64,000 nucleotides of DNA from Rhodocyclaceae bacterium (GCA_016791115.1 JAEUNL010000032.1:36558-100557); one strand, 5' to 3'; positions 1 to 11,707 are shown, numbered from the stretch's first letter. Numbers and translations: made by a program. Notes: generated by a model from the letters alone, not told the origin.

Positions 1-532
1 GTTCTTCGACCGCAAGTACGGCAACGTCACCGCCGGCAATTCCTCGCAGATCACGGATGGTGCCGCTTGGTTGTTGCTCGCATCGCAGGAGGCCGTCGAT
101 CGCTACGGATTGGAGCCGATCGCACGCATCGTCGATTCACAATGGGCGGCGCTCGATCCGGCGCAGATGGGGCTGGGGCCGGTCCACTCCGCGACGCCGA
201 TCCTTCAGCGACACGGACTCGGGCTGAACGACGTCGATGCCTGGGAGATCAACGAGGCGTTTGCGGCACAGGTGCTCGCATGCATCGCAGCATGGAAGGA
301 TGACGCATACTGCCGCGAGCAACTCGGGCTCGAAGGCGCGCTTGGTACTCTCGACGAGAACACGCTCAACGTCGATGGCGGCGCCGTGGCGCTTGGCCAC
401 CCGGTCGGTGCGTCGGGTGCGCGCATCGTGCTGCATCTGATCCATGTCCTGCAGCGGCACGGCGGCGGTCGCGGTATCGCATCCATATGCATCGGCGGTG
501 GCCAGGGCGGCGCGATGATGGTGGAGGTTTGA
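1..532 (+). CDS. Thiolase (acetyl-CoA C-acyltransferase), 5' truncated
   Basis: The gene is cut by the left edge of the window; the reading frame is open from base 2. It is the C-terminal half of a thiolase, which catalyses thiolytic cleavage of 3-ketoacyl-CoA or the reverse condensation. Visible family motifs are [15 protein letters not shown] at the edge, WEINEAFAAQ, GGAVALGHPVGASGAR with the catalytic-base His, and the C-terminal CIGGGQGGA with the second active-site Cys. The nucleophilic Cys region lies upstream and is not seen. The TGA stop is followed two bases later by the next ATG, so it is co-transcribed with the FadJ-like gene as a thiolase/hydratase-dehydrogenase pair. FadI-type versus other thiolase subfamilies cannot be settled from the fragment. 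Confidence 0.93.
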   Translation, partial: FFDRKYGNVTAGNSSQITDGAAWLLLASQEAVDRYGLEPIARIVDSQWAALDPAQMGLGPVHSATPILQRHGLGLNDVDAWEINEAFAAQVLACIAAWKDDAYCREQLGLEGALGTLDENTLNVDGGAVALGHPVGASGARIVLHLIHVLQRHGGGRGIASICIGGGQGGAMMVEV

Positions 533-534
533 AC

Positions 535-2514
535 ATGGCGACATATCGACACTGGAACGTGCGGCGTGACGAGTCGCGCATCGCTTGGATCACGCTCGAT
601 GTGGCGGACTCGCCGATGAACAAGCTCTCGGCGGACGTCATGTCCGAACTCGACACGCTCCTTGACGATCTGGATCGTTACCCGCCCGCGGGGGCTGTGT
701 TCCAGTCGGGCAAGGACGCCGGCTTCATCGCAGGGGCGGACATCGAAGAATTTAAGCGGCTTGATTCCCCCGAGAAGGCGCGTTCGCTGGTCGAACGCGG
801 CTGGAATCTTTTCAATCGTGTTGCGGGGTTGAGCTATCCGACTTGTGCCCTGATTCGTGGTCACTGCCTTGGTGGCGGCCTCGAGTTGTCGCTCGCCTGC
901 CGCTATCGCGTTGCGGTCGACGAACCCGGAACCAGGCTTGCCCTGCCCGAAGTGATGCTGGGCATTGTGCCGGGGTGGGGGGGCATGCTTCGACTCCCCC
1001 AGGCAGTCGGCGCTGTGGCTGCGCTGGACATGATGCTTACCGGCAAGGCCGTCAACGCGCGCAAGGCGCACAGCCTCGGCCTGGTGGACGAAAGCGTGCC
1101 GGCGCGCGTGATGCAGAATGCCGCTCGCTCGCTGGTGCTTTCCGGCAAGCCGCCGCGACAGTTGCCGTTCGTGCAGCGGATGCTCAACGGCCCATTGAAG
1201 GCTGTCGTTGCGCGCCAGGCGCGATCCCAGGTTGCGCGCCGGGCGCCGCAAAAATACTACCCGGCGCCGTGGGCCATCATCGACATGTGGGCAAACTACG
1301 GTGGCAATGCGCTCGCCGTTTCCGGCAAGCGGCCGACTTCACTGGATGCAATCGCCGCTTCGCCGACCACGCGAAATCTGGTTCGCGTGTTCTTCCTGCA
1401 GGAACGTCTCAAGGGCTTTGGCAAGGATGCCGATTTCGAACCGCGTCACGTGCATGTCATCGGCGCCGGTACGATGGGCGGTGACATCGCGAGCTGGTGC
1501 GCCAGCAGGGGAATGACGGTCACGCTGCAGGACCAGGCGATCGAGCGCATTGCGCCCGCGATCCGCCGTGCGGCCGAGGTTTTCGATCGCAAGTTCCGTG
1601 GCGACAAGCTCAAGACCCGCATGGCGCTCGAGCGCATCGTGCCGGATACGGATGGCCGCGGGGCGCGTCAGGCCGATGTCGTGATCGAGGCGATCTTCGA
1701 GAACCTGGAGGCGAAGCAGAAGCTGTTGTCCGGCCTCGAAAGAATCGTGAAGCCCGATGCAGTGCTGGCGACCAACACCTCCAGCCTGAAGCTGGAGGAC
1801 ATCGGATCCGCGCTGAAGAACCCTTTGCGTCTGGTCGGCATTCATTTCTTCAATCCGGTTGCCAGGATGCCGCTGGTCGAAGTGGTCAGTGCGAGTGACA
1901 CCGACCGGTCGATGGTCCGTCGGGCGGCGGCGTTCGTCAAGGCGATCGACAAGCTCCCGCTGCCGGTGGCCAGCGCACCCGGCTTTCTGGTCAATGCGGT
2001 GCTCGGACCGTACATGCTGGAGGCGATTCGATGTGCAGATGAAGGAATCGCGGTCGAGGTGATTGACAGGGCGCTCGTCGATTTCGGCATGCCGATGGGC
2101 CCGATCGAGCTTGTGGATCTGGTGGGGCTCGATGTCGCGATGGCGGCCGGGAAGGCGCTGACCGGAGCGGGTGCGGCGCCGCGGCGGCTGACGGACCTTG
2201 TTGCCGCTGGCCATCTCGGCAAGAAGACAGGCAGGGGGTTTTATGCCTGGATTGGCGGCAAGGCGCAGAAGACCAAGGCCGGTACGGTACCCGACGGGCT
2301 CACAGAACGTATCGTCCGCCCGTTGCTAGATGCAACGCGGCGCTGCGTGAACCAGGGTGTAGTTGCCGATGCCGATCTGGCCGACGCAGGTGTCATTTTC
2401 GGCACCGGGTTTGCGCCCTTTACCGGCGGGCCGATGAACTATCTTGCCGCTCGCGGGGGAGTCGCTGCGGTCGATTCGGGAGACGAACTTGTTGTGTTGC
2501 CGAAGGCGGCCTGA
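535..2514 (+). CDS. FadJ/FadB-like enoyl-CoA hydratase / 3-hydroxyacyl-CoA dehydrogenase
   Basis: A two-domain beta-oxidation enzyme of 659 aa, a little shorter than E. coli FadB/FadJ (about 715-730). The N-terminal crotonase domain (about residues 1-190) keeps both catalytic acids, E117 in LGGGLELSLA and E139 in LPEVMLGIVPG. From about residue 305 the dehydrogenase begins with the NAD-binding HVIGAGTMGG, followed by TNTSSLKLEDIG and the catalytic-His segment GIHFFNPVARMPLVEVV; the C-terminal helical domain includes APGFLVNAVL. The ATG at 535 is preferred over an upstream ATG because GGAGG lies just before it and it follows the thiolase stop by two bases. It hydrates 2-enoyl-CoA and oxidises the product to 3-ketoacyl-CoA for the upstream thiolase. 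fadJ versus fadB naming is uncertain. Confidence 0.92.
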   Translation: MATYRHWNVRRDESRIAWITLDVADSPMNKLSADVMSELDTLLDDLDRYPPAGAVFQSGKDAGFIAGADIEEFKRLDSPEKARSLVERGWNLFNRVAGLSYPTCALIRGHCLGGGLELSLACRYRVAVDEPGTRLALPEVMLGIVPGWGGMLRLPQAVGAVAALDMMLTGKAVNARKAHSLGLVDESVPARVMQNAARSLVLSGKPPRQLPFVQRMLNGPLKAVVARQARSQVARRAPQKYYPAPWAIIDMWANYGGNALAVSGKRPTSLDAIAASPTTRNLVRVFFLQERLKGFGKDADFEPRHVHVIGAGTMGGDIASWCASRGMTVTLQDQAIERIAPAIRRAAEVFDRKFRGDKLKTRMALERIVPDTDGRGARQADVVIEAIFENLEAKQKLLSGLERIVKPDAVLATNTSSLKLEDIGSALKNPLRLVGIHFFNPVARMPLVEVVSASDTDRSMVRRAAAFVKAIDKLPLPVASAPGFLVNAVLGPYMLEAIRCADEGIAVEVIDRALVDFGMPMGPIELVDLVGLDVAMAAGKALTGAGAAPRRLTDLVAAGHLGKKTGRGFYAWIGGKAQKTKAGTVPDGLTERIVRPLLDATRRCVNQGVVADADLADAGVIFGTGFAPFTGGPMNYLAARGGVAAVDSGDELVVLPKAA

Positions 2515-2538
2515 AAATTCCGAGGATCTGCATCTGCC

Positions 2539-2952
2539 ATGACACGGCCACCCGAAATACCCGTTGCGCTGCCCGATCGACAACCGACATTGCGCGTTGC
2601 GACAATGCCTGCCGATACCAATCCTGCCGGCGACGTGTTCGGCGGATGGATCATGTCGCAGGTCGACATTGCAGGTGGAATTGTCGCAGCGCAGCGTGCG
2701 CGTGGCCGCGTGGCGACCGTCGCGGTGAATGCGTTCGTATTCAAGCAGCCCGTGTCGGTAGGCGACGTGGTGAGTTTCTATGCGGACGTGGCCCGAACCG
2801 GTCGGACTTCAGTGACGGTCGACGTGGAAGTGTATGCGCTCCGGCATCCGACGGACCCGCTGGTGGTGAAGGTGACAGAGGCCACGCTGACCTACGTTGC
2901 GGTGGATGACAGCGGTTCAAAACGAGAGATCGATGTGGCTACCGAGGGGTGA
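2539..2952 (+). CDS. Acyl-CoA thioesterase, hotdog fold (YciA-like)
   Basis: A 137-aa single hotdog-domain protein, the usual size for YciA-type acyl-CoA hydrolases. The family segment NPAGDVFGGWIMSQVDIAGG holds the conserved Asp and the helix-capping Gly pair; the core strand AVNAFVFKQPVSVGDVV follows. It would hydrolyse acyl-CoA to free acid and CoA in the cytoplasm, relieving acyl-CoA build-up. It starts 24 bases after the FadJ-like stop, with GAGGAT ahead of the ATG, and so belongs to the same transcription unit. Substrate chain length cannot be read from the sequence. Confidence 0.88.
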   Translation: MTRPPEIPVALPDRQPTLRVATMPADTNPAGDVFGGWIMSQVDIAGGIVAAQRARGRVATVAVNAFVFKQPVSVGDVVSFYADVARTGRTSVTVDVEVYALRHPTDPLVVKVTEATLTYVAVDDSGSKREIDVATEG

Positions 2953-3105
2953 ATGTTGCGGAATTGATACAGGTGCATGCCAGGTACTTTCCAGCGCCGG
3001 TCTGGAGCGTAGAATCGAACAGGGGGTCGCTCGCAGCGGGCAGCGCGACCGGCAATCCAGCCCGCATCAACAATCAAATGGTGTAATCGGATGAGGAGAC
3101 TGAAC

Positions 3106-4404
3106 ATGACGCAAACGAAACTTGCCGTCCGTACATTGCCGGTGCTGCTGGCTGGCCTGTTTTCCGGCACCGCCATGGCGGCGGGGTTTCAGTTGCAGAA
3201 CCAGAATGGCGCGGGAACCAGCAGCGCCTATGCGGGCGCCGCAGCAATGGCGGATGATGCAAGCACCATTTTCTTCAACCCGGCCGGCATGACGTTTCTT
3301 CCGGAAGGGCATACGGTATCGGTCGGCGGCACGATACTTCAGCGTTCGCTTCGGTACGACGACAGGGGAACCACCACCATCACCGGCACGGCGTTGCAGC
3401 CTGGTTCGGACGGAGGGCAGGCCGGTGGTGTTTCGCTGATTCCCGTGGCGTTCTACACGATGTCGCTGACGCCGGACCTGCGGTTCGGTTTCGGAATCAC
3501 CGCGCCGTTCGGCAACAAGACGGAGTACGACAAGGACTTCAAGGGCAGTTATCAGGGATACTACTCGCATATCAAGACGCTCAACCTCAATCCGTCGATT
3601 GCCTATCGCGTGACGCCGACCTTGTCGGTCGGCGCCGGCATCAACTATCAGAAGATCGATGCGGATCTGCGCAGCTTTACGCCGATCCCCCAGGTCGGCG
3701 GGGTGTTCAACACCAAACTCGAGGGTGACGACACGGCGTGGGGCTGGAATGTGGGCGCGATCTGGCAGGTTTCGCCGTCCACGCGCATCGGTGTCACCTA
3801 CCGTTCCTCGGTCGACTATGATGTCGAAGGCACGTTGAAGCTGGCACTGCCTGCGGCGGTTCCGGCGCCCCTCGGTGCGCTGCGCTCGCGCAATGTCAAG
3901 GTTGGCGTGGAGTTGCCCGAAACCGCCTCGATTGCCGTGTTCCAGAAGCTGTCGGACAAGTGGGACATGATGGGCGATTTCACGTGGACGGGTTGGTCTT
4001 CGCTTCCCGAGTTGAAGGTTGTATCCAAGGCCTCTGGCGCCGCAATCTCCAGCGAACGACTCGGCTTCGATGATTCCTGGCGCGTCGGTTTCGGTGGTCA
4101 GTTCCATCAAAGTGACAGCCTCAAACTACGTGCCGGTATTGCCTACGACCGGACGCCAGTGCCGAACAAAGTCGATCGCACGGTGCGCTTGCCTGACACC
4201 GATCGCTATTGGGTCGCGTTTGGTGCGCGCTACTTCTTCTCGCCGAATTCGTCGATCGATGTCGGGTATGCCCACATCTTCTTCGAGAAGGGCAAGATCG
4301 ATCGCCGGACGCTGCTGTCGGGCACGCCGACGGGACAGTTCGTGCGTGGCGAATTCGAGACCAGCGCCAACCTGCTTTCGGCTCAGTTCAACCACACGTT
4401 CTGA
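3106..4404 (+). CDS. FadL/OmpP1/TodX-family outer-membrane transporter
   Basis: A 432-aa outer-membrane beta-barrel for hydrophobic substrates such as long-chain fatty acids or aromatics. A signal peptide (hydrophobic core TLPVLLAGLFSGTAMA) is followed by mature AGFQLQNQNGAG, matching the FadL N-terminus that plugs the barrel. The segment AAAMADDASTIFFNPAGMT is the family signature, and the protein ends in a Phe (NHTF), typical of BAM-inserted barrels. The ATG at 3106 is preferred over the in-frame ATG at 3091 because AGGAG lies seven bases upstream of 3106. Its place between two beta-oxidation blocks suggests uptake of the substrate those enzymes degrade. Confidence 0.92.
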   Translation: MTQTKLAVRTLPVLLAGLFSGTAMAAGFQLQNQNGAGTSSAYAGAAAMADDASTIFFNPAGMTFLPEGHTVSVGGTILQRSLRYDDRGTTTITGTALQPGSDGGQAGGVSLIPVAFYTMSLTPDLRFGFGITAPFGNKTEYDKDFKGSYQGYYSHIKTLNLNPSIAYRVTPTLSVGAGINYQKIDADLRSFTPIPQVGGVFNTKLEGDDTAWGWNVGAIWQVSPSTRIGVTYRSSVDYDVEGTLKLALPAAVPAPLGALRSRNVKVGVELPETASIAVFQKLSDKWDMMGDFTWTGWSSLPELKVVSKASGAAISSERLGFDDSWRVGFGGQFHQSDSLKLRAGIAYDRTPVPNKVDRTVRLPDTDRYWVAFGARYFFSPNSSIDVGYAHIFFEKGKIDRRTLLSGTPTGQFVRGEFETSANLLSAQFNHTF

Positions 4405-4441
4405 GCCTTGATCTAGCGAGCAATCGCATTTAAGCCTTATC

Positions 4442-4465
4442 CCCGGCATCCATTCGGATGCCGGG
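4442..4465. terminator. Perfect 10-bp hairpin between the FadL-like and FadN-like genes
   Basis: CCCGGCATCC (4442-4451) pairs with GGATGCCGGG (4456-4465) around an ATTC loop, 37 bases after the porin stop and 43 before the next start. No U-tract follows on either strand. It is therefore either a weak or factor-dependent terminator or a stem that protects the 3' end of the porin message. Confidence 0.5.
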
Positions 4466-4508
4466 AATCCCAAGCCAGATTTGCCTTCATTCTTCTATTG
4501 GTGATGTC

Positions 4509-6902
<2,394 letters not shown>

Positions 6903-6933
6903 GCGGCCGCAGCGAACGAACAGGAGATCCAAC

Positions 6934-8130
6934 ATGAACCGACAGATCCAGGACGCCTACATTGTTGCCGCGACGCGCACGCCGGTGGCCAAGCGCAAAG
7001 GCGCGTTCCGCAACGTGCGGCCGGACGACATGCTGGCGCACGTGCTCAAAGCGGCGGTCGCAAAACAGCCGGGGCTCGACGCCGGAGAGATCGGCGACGT
7101 CATCGTCGGCTGTGCCTTCCCGGAGGCGGAGCAGGGCCTCAACGTGGCGCGCATCGGCCTGCTGCTGGCCGGTCTGCCCGACCGCGTGCCCGGCATCACC
7201 GTCAACCGCTTCTGTTCCAGCGGCCTGCAGGCGGTTGCGATGGCGGCCGACCGCATTCGTCTCGGCGAAGCCGACGTGATGATTGCCGCCGGCACCGAAT
7301 CGATGACCATCATGCCGCAGATGATGGGCAACAAGCTGTCGATCAGCCCGGCAGTGTTCGAGCGCGACGAGAACTACGCTATCGCATTCGGCATGGGCAT
7401 CACCGCCGAAAAGGTTGCGGCGCAATGGAAGATCTCGCGCGAGGAGCAGGACGCTTTCGCCGTCGAGAGCCATCGCCGTGCGGTAGCCGCGATCGGCGCG
7501 GGCAAGTTCGCTGCCGAGATCTCCCCGTACACAGTTCGGAGCTACGCGCCTTCGCCGGACGGCACGGTGAAGATCACCGAGCGCCTGTTCGATACCGACG
7601 AGGGGCCACGCACCGAGTCGACGATGGAGGCGCTGGCCAAGCTGAAGCCGGTGTTCGCCACAAAGGGCTCCGTTACCGCCGGCAACAGCTCGCAGATGTC
7701 CGATGGTGCGGCCGCTGTGCTGCTGATGAGCGAGGCTGCGCTGAAGCGCTACAACGCCACGCCGATCGCGCGCTTTGCGGCTTTTTCGGTGGCTGGCGTG
7801 CCGCCGGAGATTATGGGCATCGGCCCGGTCGAGGCGATCCCGCGCGCGCTCAAGCAGGCAGGCATCACGCAGGAGCAGGTCGACTGGATCGAGCTCAACG
7901 AGGCGTTCGCCGCCCAGGCGCTTGCCGTGGTGCGCGAGCTCAAGCTCGATCCGGCCAAGGTCAATCCGCAGGGTGGTGCGATTGCGCTCGGCCATCCGTT
8001 GGGCGCGACCGGCGCCATCCGTGCCGCGACGCTGATGAACGCCATGCAGCGCGAGAAGTTCCGTTACGGCATGATCAGCATGTGCATCGGCACCGGCATG
8101 GGCGCGGCCGGCATCTTCGAGCGAGTCTGA
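6934..8130 (+). CDS. fadA: Acetyl-CoA C-acyltransferase (3-ketoacyl-CoA thiolase)
   Basis: A complete 398-aa thiolase performing the last step of beta-oxidation. All active-site residues are present: the nucleophile C94 in [15 protein letters not shown]354 in [14 protein letters not shown] and C384 in [21 protein letters not shown] is also conserved. The start at 6934 follows AGGAG at 6922-6926. It sits directly behind the FadN-like gene and one base ahead of the crotonase gene, so it is probably the partner of the 797-aa enzyme. FadA is a name by family and context; other acetyl-CoA acyltransferase names would also fit. Confidence 0.93.
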   Translation: MNRQIQDAYIVAATRTPVAKRKGAFRNVRPDDMLAHVLKAAVAKQPGLDAGEIGDVIVGCAFPEAEQGLNVARIGLLLAGLPDRVPGITVNRFCSSGLQAVAMAADRIRLGEADVMIAAGTESMTIMPQMMGNKLSISPAVFERDENYAIAFGMGITAEKVAAQWKISREEQDAFAVESHRRAVAAIGAGKFAAEISPYTVRSYAPSPDGTVKITERLFDTDEGPRTESTMEALAKLKPVFATKGSVTAGNSSQMSDGAAAVLLMSEAALKRYNATPIARFAAFSVAGVPPEIMGIGPVEAIPRALKQAGITQEQVDWIELNEAFAAQALAVVRELKLDPAKVNPQGGAIALGHPLGATGAIRAATLMNAMQREKFRYGMISMCIGTGMGAAGIFERV

Positions 8131-8131
8131 C

Positions 8132-8935
8132 ATGTCCGGTGCGGTCCTGCTCGATGTCAGCGACGGTGTGGCGACGCTGACCTTCAACCGTCCGTCGGCG
8201 CTCAACACGATGGATGTGGCCGCAATGCAGGCGTTTCGCGCCGCAGTTGACGGCATCGCGGCCGACGCCTCGATCGAGGTCGTCATCATCGCAGGTGCCG
8301 GTGACCACTTCATGGCTGGTGGCGATATACGTGAGTTCAACGGCATCGTGACCGCGCATCCCCCGCTCGATCGCCTGCGCCAGTTCCAGTCGATGATCGA
8401 GACCTGGATCAATCCCGCCATCGTGCAGTTGCAGAACCTTCATCAACCTGTGATAGCCAAGGTGCGCGGTGCGTGCGCGGGCATCGGTCTATCATTCATG
8501 GCGGGCTGCGATCTCGTGGTCGCTGCCGGGGATGCCCAATTCAGTACCGCCTACGCGAGCATCGGGCTCAGCCCGGACGGTGGCGCGAGCTGGTTCCTGC
8601 CGCGCATCGTCGGTACGCGACGCGCGCTGGAGTTGTTGTTGCTCGCCGAGCGATTCGATGCGGCGACCGCGCAGTCTCTCGGACTGGTGTCGCGCGTGGT
8701 GCCGCCTGCAGAACTGGATGTCGCAGTGGCGGACCTGGTTGCCCGGCTGAAGGCCGGCCCGCGGCATGCCTACGGTGAAATCAAGAGGCTCGTGCATGCG
8801 AGCGGCGCAAACAGTCTGGACATGCAGCTTGCGCAAGAGGCGGCCGCATTCGGGCGCTGTAGCGCCACGAACGATTTTGGCGAAGGCATCGCCGGTTTCA
8901 TCGAAAAACGAAAACCGCAGTTTCGCGGGCGCTGA
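8132..8935 (+). CDS. Enoyl-CoA hydratase/isomerase family protein
   Basis: A 267-aa crotonase-fold protein. The oxyanion-hole segments AGGDIREF and CAGIGLSFMAGCDLV are present. The first catalytic Glu of true hydratases is replaced by Ser (GIGLS), while an Asp stands at the second position in GLSPDGGASWFLPR. That pattern is typical of isomerase-type members such as PaaG-like or delta3-delta2-enoyl-CoA isomerases rather than enoyl-CoA hydratase. One base separates it from the thiolase stop, so it is in the same operon and may feed unsaturated or rearranged acyl-CoAs into the FadN-FadA pair. Isomerase activity is an inference from these residues. Confidence 0.87.
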   Translation: MSGAVLLDVSDGVATLTFNRPSALNTMDVAAMQAFRAAVDGIAADASIEVVIIAGAGDHFMAGGDIREFNGIVTAHPPLDRLRQFQSMIETWINPAIVQLQNLHQPVIAKVRGACAGIGLSFMAGCDLVVAAGDAQFSTAYASIGLSPDGGASWFLPRIVGTRRALELLLLAERFDAATAQSLGLVSRVVPPAELDVAVADLVARLKAGPRHAYGEIKRLVHASGANSLDMQLAQEAAAFGRCSATNDFGEGIAGFIEKRKPQFRGR

Positions 8936-9049
8936 TCCGTCGATTCATGCGATTGCCCGGGCAGTTTGCCCGATTGGGGTCGTTTCTCATCTGACCCGAC
9001 CATCAGCAGTCTCGCATCACCAACCAAGACCAAGAACTGGAGGAGACGA

Positions 9050-10873
9050 ATGATCAAGCGTTCATTGTTGGCTGGAGCGGTTGCCTGTGCTTTCGCGGCG
9101 CCGGCGGCAGCTCAATTTGATGGAACCGCATTTTTCGGCGATAGCCTCAGCGACTCGGGTACGTTTGCTGCGATCGGTGCAGTTCCATCCGTGGTCGGGA
9201 AGTTTACGACCAATCCGGGGCCGGTATGGACCGAGATTCTTGCAGAGAAATATGGGGGCTCGGGACGTCCCGCCGTTGCAGGCGGCGACAATTACGCGGT
9301 TGGTGGTGCGCGAGTTTCCAGCCTTCCGGGATACCCCGCCACGCCACCGACCGATCTCGCCACGCCGGTTGCCAGCCAGATTTCCGCCTATCTGGCCGCG
9401 AATGGCGGCCGGGCGAATCCGAATGCACTGCACTCGGTCTGGGCCGGGGCAAACGACATTTTCTTCATCGCCCCGACGCCGGCTTCCGCACAGGCCTACC
9501 TGTTACAGACGACCGGCGAACTCGTGGCGCAGATCGCGCGGCTTCAGGCTGCCGGGGCGCGCTACATAATCGTGCCTGCGATACCCGATATCGGCATAAC
9601 ACCGGCCGGGCTGTCGCAGGGGGTGGCAGGGGCCGCGGGGCTGACGCAGTTGTCGCAAGGATTCAACCAGTTGCTCTTTGGTGGAATCGGGTTGGCTAAC
9701 CTCAACGTCGTGCCGATCGACACATTCACGCTGTTGCGAGAAATCGTGGCGAGCCCTGCGGCCTACGGCTTTACCGGCACCGCTGCGACGACGGTGCCCG
9801 CTTGCGGAAGCACACCCTCCCTGATCTGCTCGAGCGCATCGTTGCGTCCGGGCGCGACGCCCTTGAACACGGTTTTTGCCGACGGGGTCCACCCGACTAC
9901 CGGGGCACATCAGATCATCGCCGATTTCGTTGCGGCACAACTTGCAGCGCCCGGGCAGATCTCCTTGCTCCCCGAGTCCATGATCAAGGCCCGGATCGGC
10001 CTGAACGAGACGATTCACAATCAGATCGCGATGTCTCGGGCCGGTGCTGGCAATGCAACACGCGTATGGGCAACCTTGGGTGGCAGCCGCCTCGAATTCG
10101 AGCGCAATGCCGCGTTTCCTCAGGCGGACGGCCATCCCTATGGTTTGACCGTCGGCGTCGACAGGCGAATTTCGCCCAACCTGATGGTGGGGGCAGCCGG
10201 CAGCGCCGGACGCTTCGACGCCGATTTTTCCGGTGGCGGCGGATACAGTCAGGATGATCTTGCAATGAGTTTCTACGCTGCCTGGGCGAGCGGGCCGATC
10301 TCCGTCACGGCGATTGGCTCACTGGGTCAGAGCAATTTCGATATCGACCGGGTCGTGCGACTTGGTCCTGCGGTGCGCAAGCTTGGCGGGGATACCGACG
10401 GCGAGCAGGCATCGCTTGCGGTGCGCGGTGCATTCGAGCTTGGCGTTGGCGCGCTGAATCACGGGCCGTTCGCGGGCGTGACCCTACAGAGGTTGGACGT
10501 CAATGGGTTCTCGGAGAAGAACGGTGGTTCTGCCGCACTTGGATTCGATAACCAGAAGCGCAATTCGATCATCGGCGAACTCGGCTATCAGGCGAGCTAC
10601 GACCTGGGAACGTTCATGCCCTTCGGAAGAATCGGCGTGGAGCGGGAATTTCGCGACAGCGATCGGAACGTGAATGCCTTTCTGCTTTCCATGAGTGCAC
10701 CGGCGTTCCAGATGCCCGCGGCGAAACTCGATCGCACTTGGGGAACGGCAACCTTCGGTGCCGCGATCAGGCTCGGCGGCAATCTCACGGGCAGCGTGGC
10801 GCTGACGTCACAGTTCGGGCAATCCGACGTGCGCAACTACGCGGTGCAGGTCGGACTCGCCATCGGGCTCTAA
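9050..10873 (+). CDS. GDSL esterase/lipase autotransporter (EstA-like)
   Basis: A 607-aa surface esterase. A signal peptide ends near residue 21 (FAAPAAA, then QFDG). The passenger is a GDSL hydrolase: block I FFGDSLSDSG with nucleophile S32, block III VWAGANDIFF, and block V ADGVHPTTGAHQI with the catalytic Asp and His. The C-terminal third (about residues 330-607) is an autotransporter beta-barrel with alternating polar/aromatic strands, ending in VQVGLAIGL. GGAGGAG precedes the ATG at 9050; an upstream in-frame ATG would destroy the signal peptide. Its position after the beta-oxidation genes suggests release of fatty acids from esters at the cell surface. The intervening 114 bases show nothing else. 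Confidence 0.92.
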   Translation: MIKRSLLAGAVACAFAAPAAAQFDGTAFFGDSLSDSGTFAAIGAVPSVVGKFTTNPGPVWTEILAEKYGGSGRPAVAGGDNYAVGGARVSSLPGYPATPPTDLATPVASQISAYLAANGGRANPNALHSVWAGANDIFFIAPTPASAQAYLLQTTGELVAQIARLQAAGARYIIVPAIPDIGITPAGLSQGVAGAAGLTQLSQGFNQLLFGGIGLANLNVVPIDTFTLLREIVASPAAYGFTGTAATTVPACGSTPSLICSSASLRPGATPLNTVFADGVHPTTGAHQIIADFVAAQLAAPGQISLLPESMIKARIGLNETIHNQIAMSRAGAGNATRVWATLGGSRLEFERNAAFPQADGHPYGLTVGVDRRISPNLMVGAAGSAGRFDADFSGGGGYSQDDLAMSFYAAWASGPISVTAIGSLGQSNFDIDRVVRLGPAVRKLGGDTDGEQASLAVRGAFELGVGALNHGPFAGVTLQRLDVNGFSEKNGGSAALGFDNQKRNSIIGELGYQASYDLGTFMPFGRIGVEREFRDSDRNVNAFLLSMSAPAFQMPAAKLDRTWGTATFGAAIRLGGNLTGSVALTSQFGQSDVRNYAVQVGLAIGL

Positions 10874-10897
10874 GTTCGCTGGCTGTGTCGTGCTCTG

Positions 10898-10931
10898 ATC
10901 GATGCCGCACGCTTCAGCGTGCGGCATCGAT
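10898..10931. terminator. 15-bp perfect hairpin, bidirectional, between convergent genes
   Basis: ATCGATGCCGCACGC (10898-10912) pairs with GCGTGCGGCATCGAT (10917-10931) around the loop TTCA. The - strand stop codon of the DUF218 gene (10914-10916) lies in the loop, so the stem covers that gene's 3' end. It lies 24 bases after the esterase stop. No strong U-tract follows, so it may act with Rho or as a barrier and stabiliser between the converging messages. Confidence 0.6.
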
Positions 10932-11690
10932 GCCCAGCCTGATCGCGGCCAATCCCAGCAATTCGTGTAGCGCCGCGGATGACTGGTGCATCGCGGCATC
11001 CCCGGGCAGAAAATCGTAGGAAACACTCGGGTGCGGCGACGCGAAGCCGGTCGGCGCCGCGATTACCTCGAAGCCTGCACGTTGGAAATACTCGCGCGCG
11101 CGTCGCATGTGCGAAGCATGGGTCACCAAGACGATGCGGCCGACCCCTTCCTTCTTCAGAATGTCGCGCGAATAAAGCGCATTTTCGCGCGTATCGATGG
11201 AAGCCGACTCGGTCCATTTCACCGGCACGCCGAACTCGTGCTCCAGTGTCTCGCGCATCGACTGGGCAATCGGCGTGCCGCCCGATGGCGCTCCACCGCA
11301 AACGAGTACCGGCAGTCCGGTCTGCTTCGCCAGGCGCGCCCCGTAGCGAACGCGCTGCAGCGTGGATAATCCCACGGTGTCGGCGCCGCCGTACTCAGGT
11401 GCGTGGTTGTACGATGCGCCGCTCAGGATCACGATTGCCTGCCCCTTCTTCGCGGCCGCGATGTCGACCGGCGGAATGTCTTCCAGGCCGCTGAGCAGCA
11501 GGCTCGATGCAAATGGCGTGCTCAGCAGCAGCGCGCTGAGGATTCCCGACCAGAACAGCAGCCGGCCGGTGCGCGGCAGTCGGCTGGCGATCAGTGCGCC
11601 AAACAGCATGGCAAGGATCGGTCCGACCGGAGGCAGAATCAGCGAAGCGGCGAGTTTTTTCGCGAAGAAGAGGGGCAGGAATTCGTCCAT
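10914..11690 (-). CDS. DUF218 (YdcF/ElyC-like) membrane protein
   Basis: A 258-aa inner-membrane protein of the DUF218 superfamily, related to ElyC/SanA envelope proteins. Two N-terminal hydrophobic segments (around LILPPVGPILAMLFGALI and LLFWSGILSALLL) anchor a soluble domain that begins AIVILSGASYN and contains LVTHASHMRRA, a typical DUF218 nucleotide-like-fold core. ElyC affects peptidoglycan precursor or enterobacterial common antigen balance in E. coli; a similar envelope role here is by family only. The start lies 127 bases from the divergent DUF2802 gene. Confidence 0.82.
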   Translation of the reverse strand: MDEFLPLFFAKKLAASLILPPVGPILAMLFGALIASRLPRTGRLLFWSGILSALLLSTPFASSLLLSGLEDIPPVDIAAAKKGQAIVILSGASYNHAPEYGGADTVGLSTLQRVRYGARLAKQTGLPVLVCGGAPSGGTPIAQSMRETLEHEFGVPVKWTESASIDTRENALYSRDILKKEGVGRIVLVTHASHMRRAREYFQRAGFEVIAAPTGFASPHPSVSYDFLPGDAAMHQSSAALHELLGLAAIRLGIDAAR

Positions 11691-11707
11691 CGGGATCGTG
11701 GTCCGGA

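Noticed and set aside
205..1251. 348-codon - strand open frame over the thiolase and FadJ-like genes
   Set aside because: Antisense shadow from high-GC codon use; Arg/His-rich composition and no family character.
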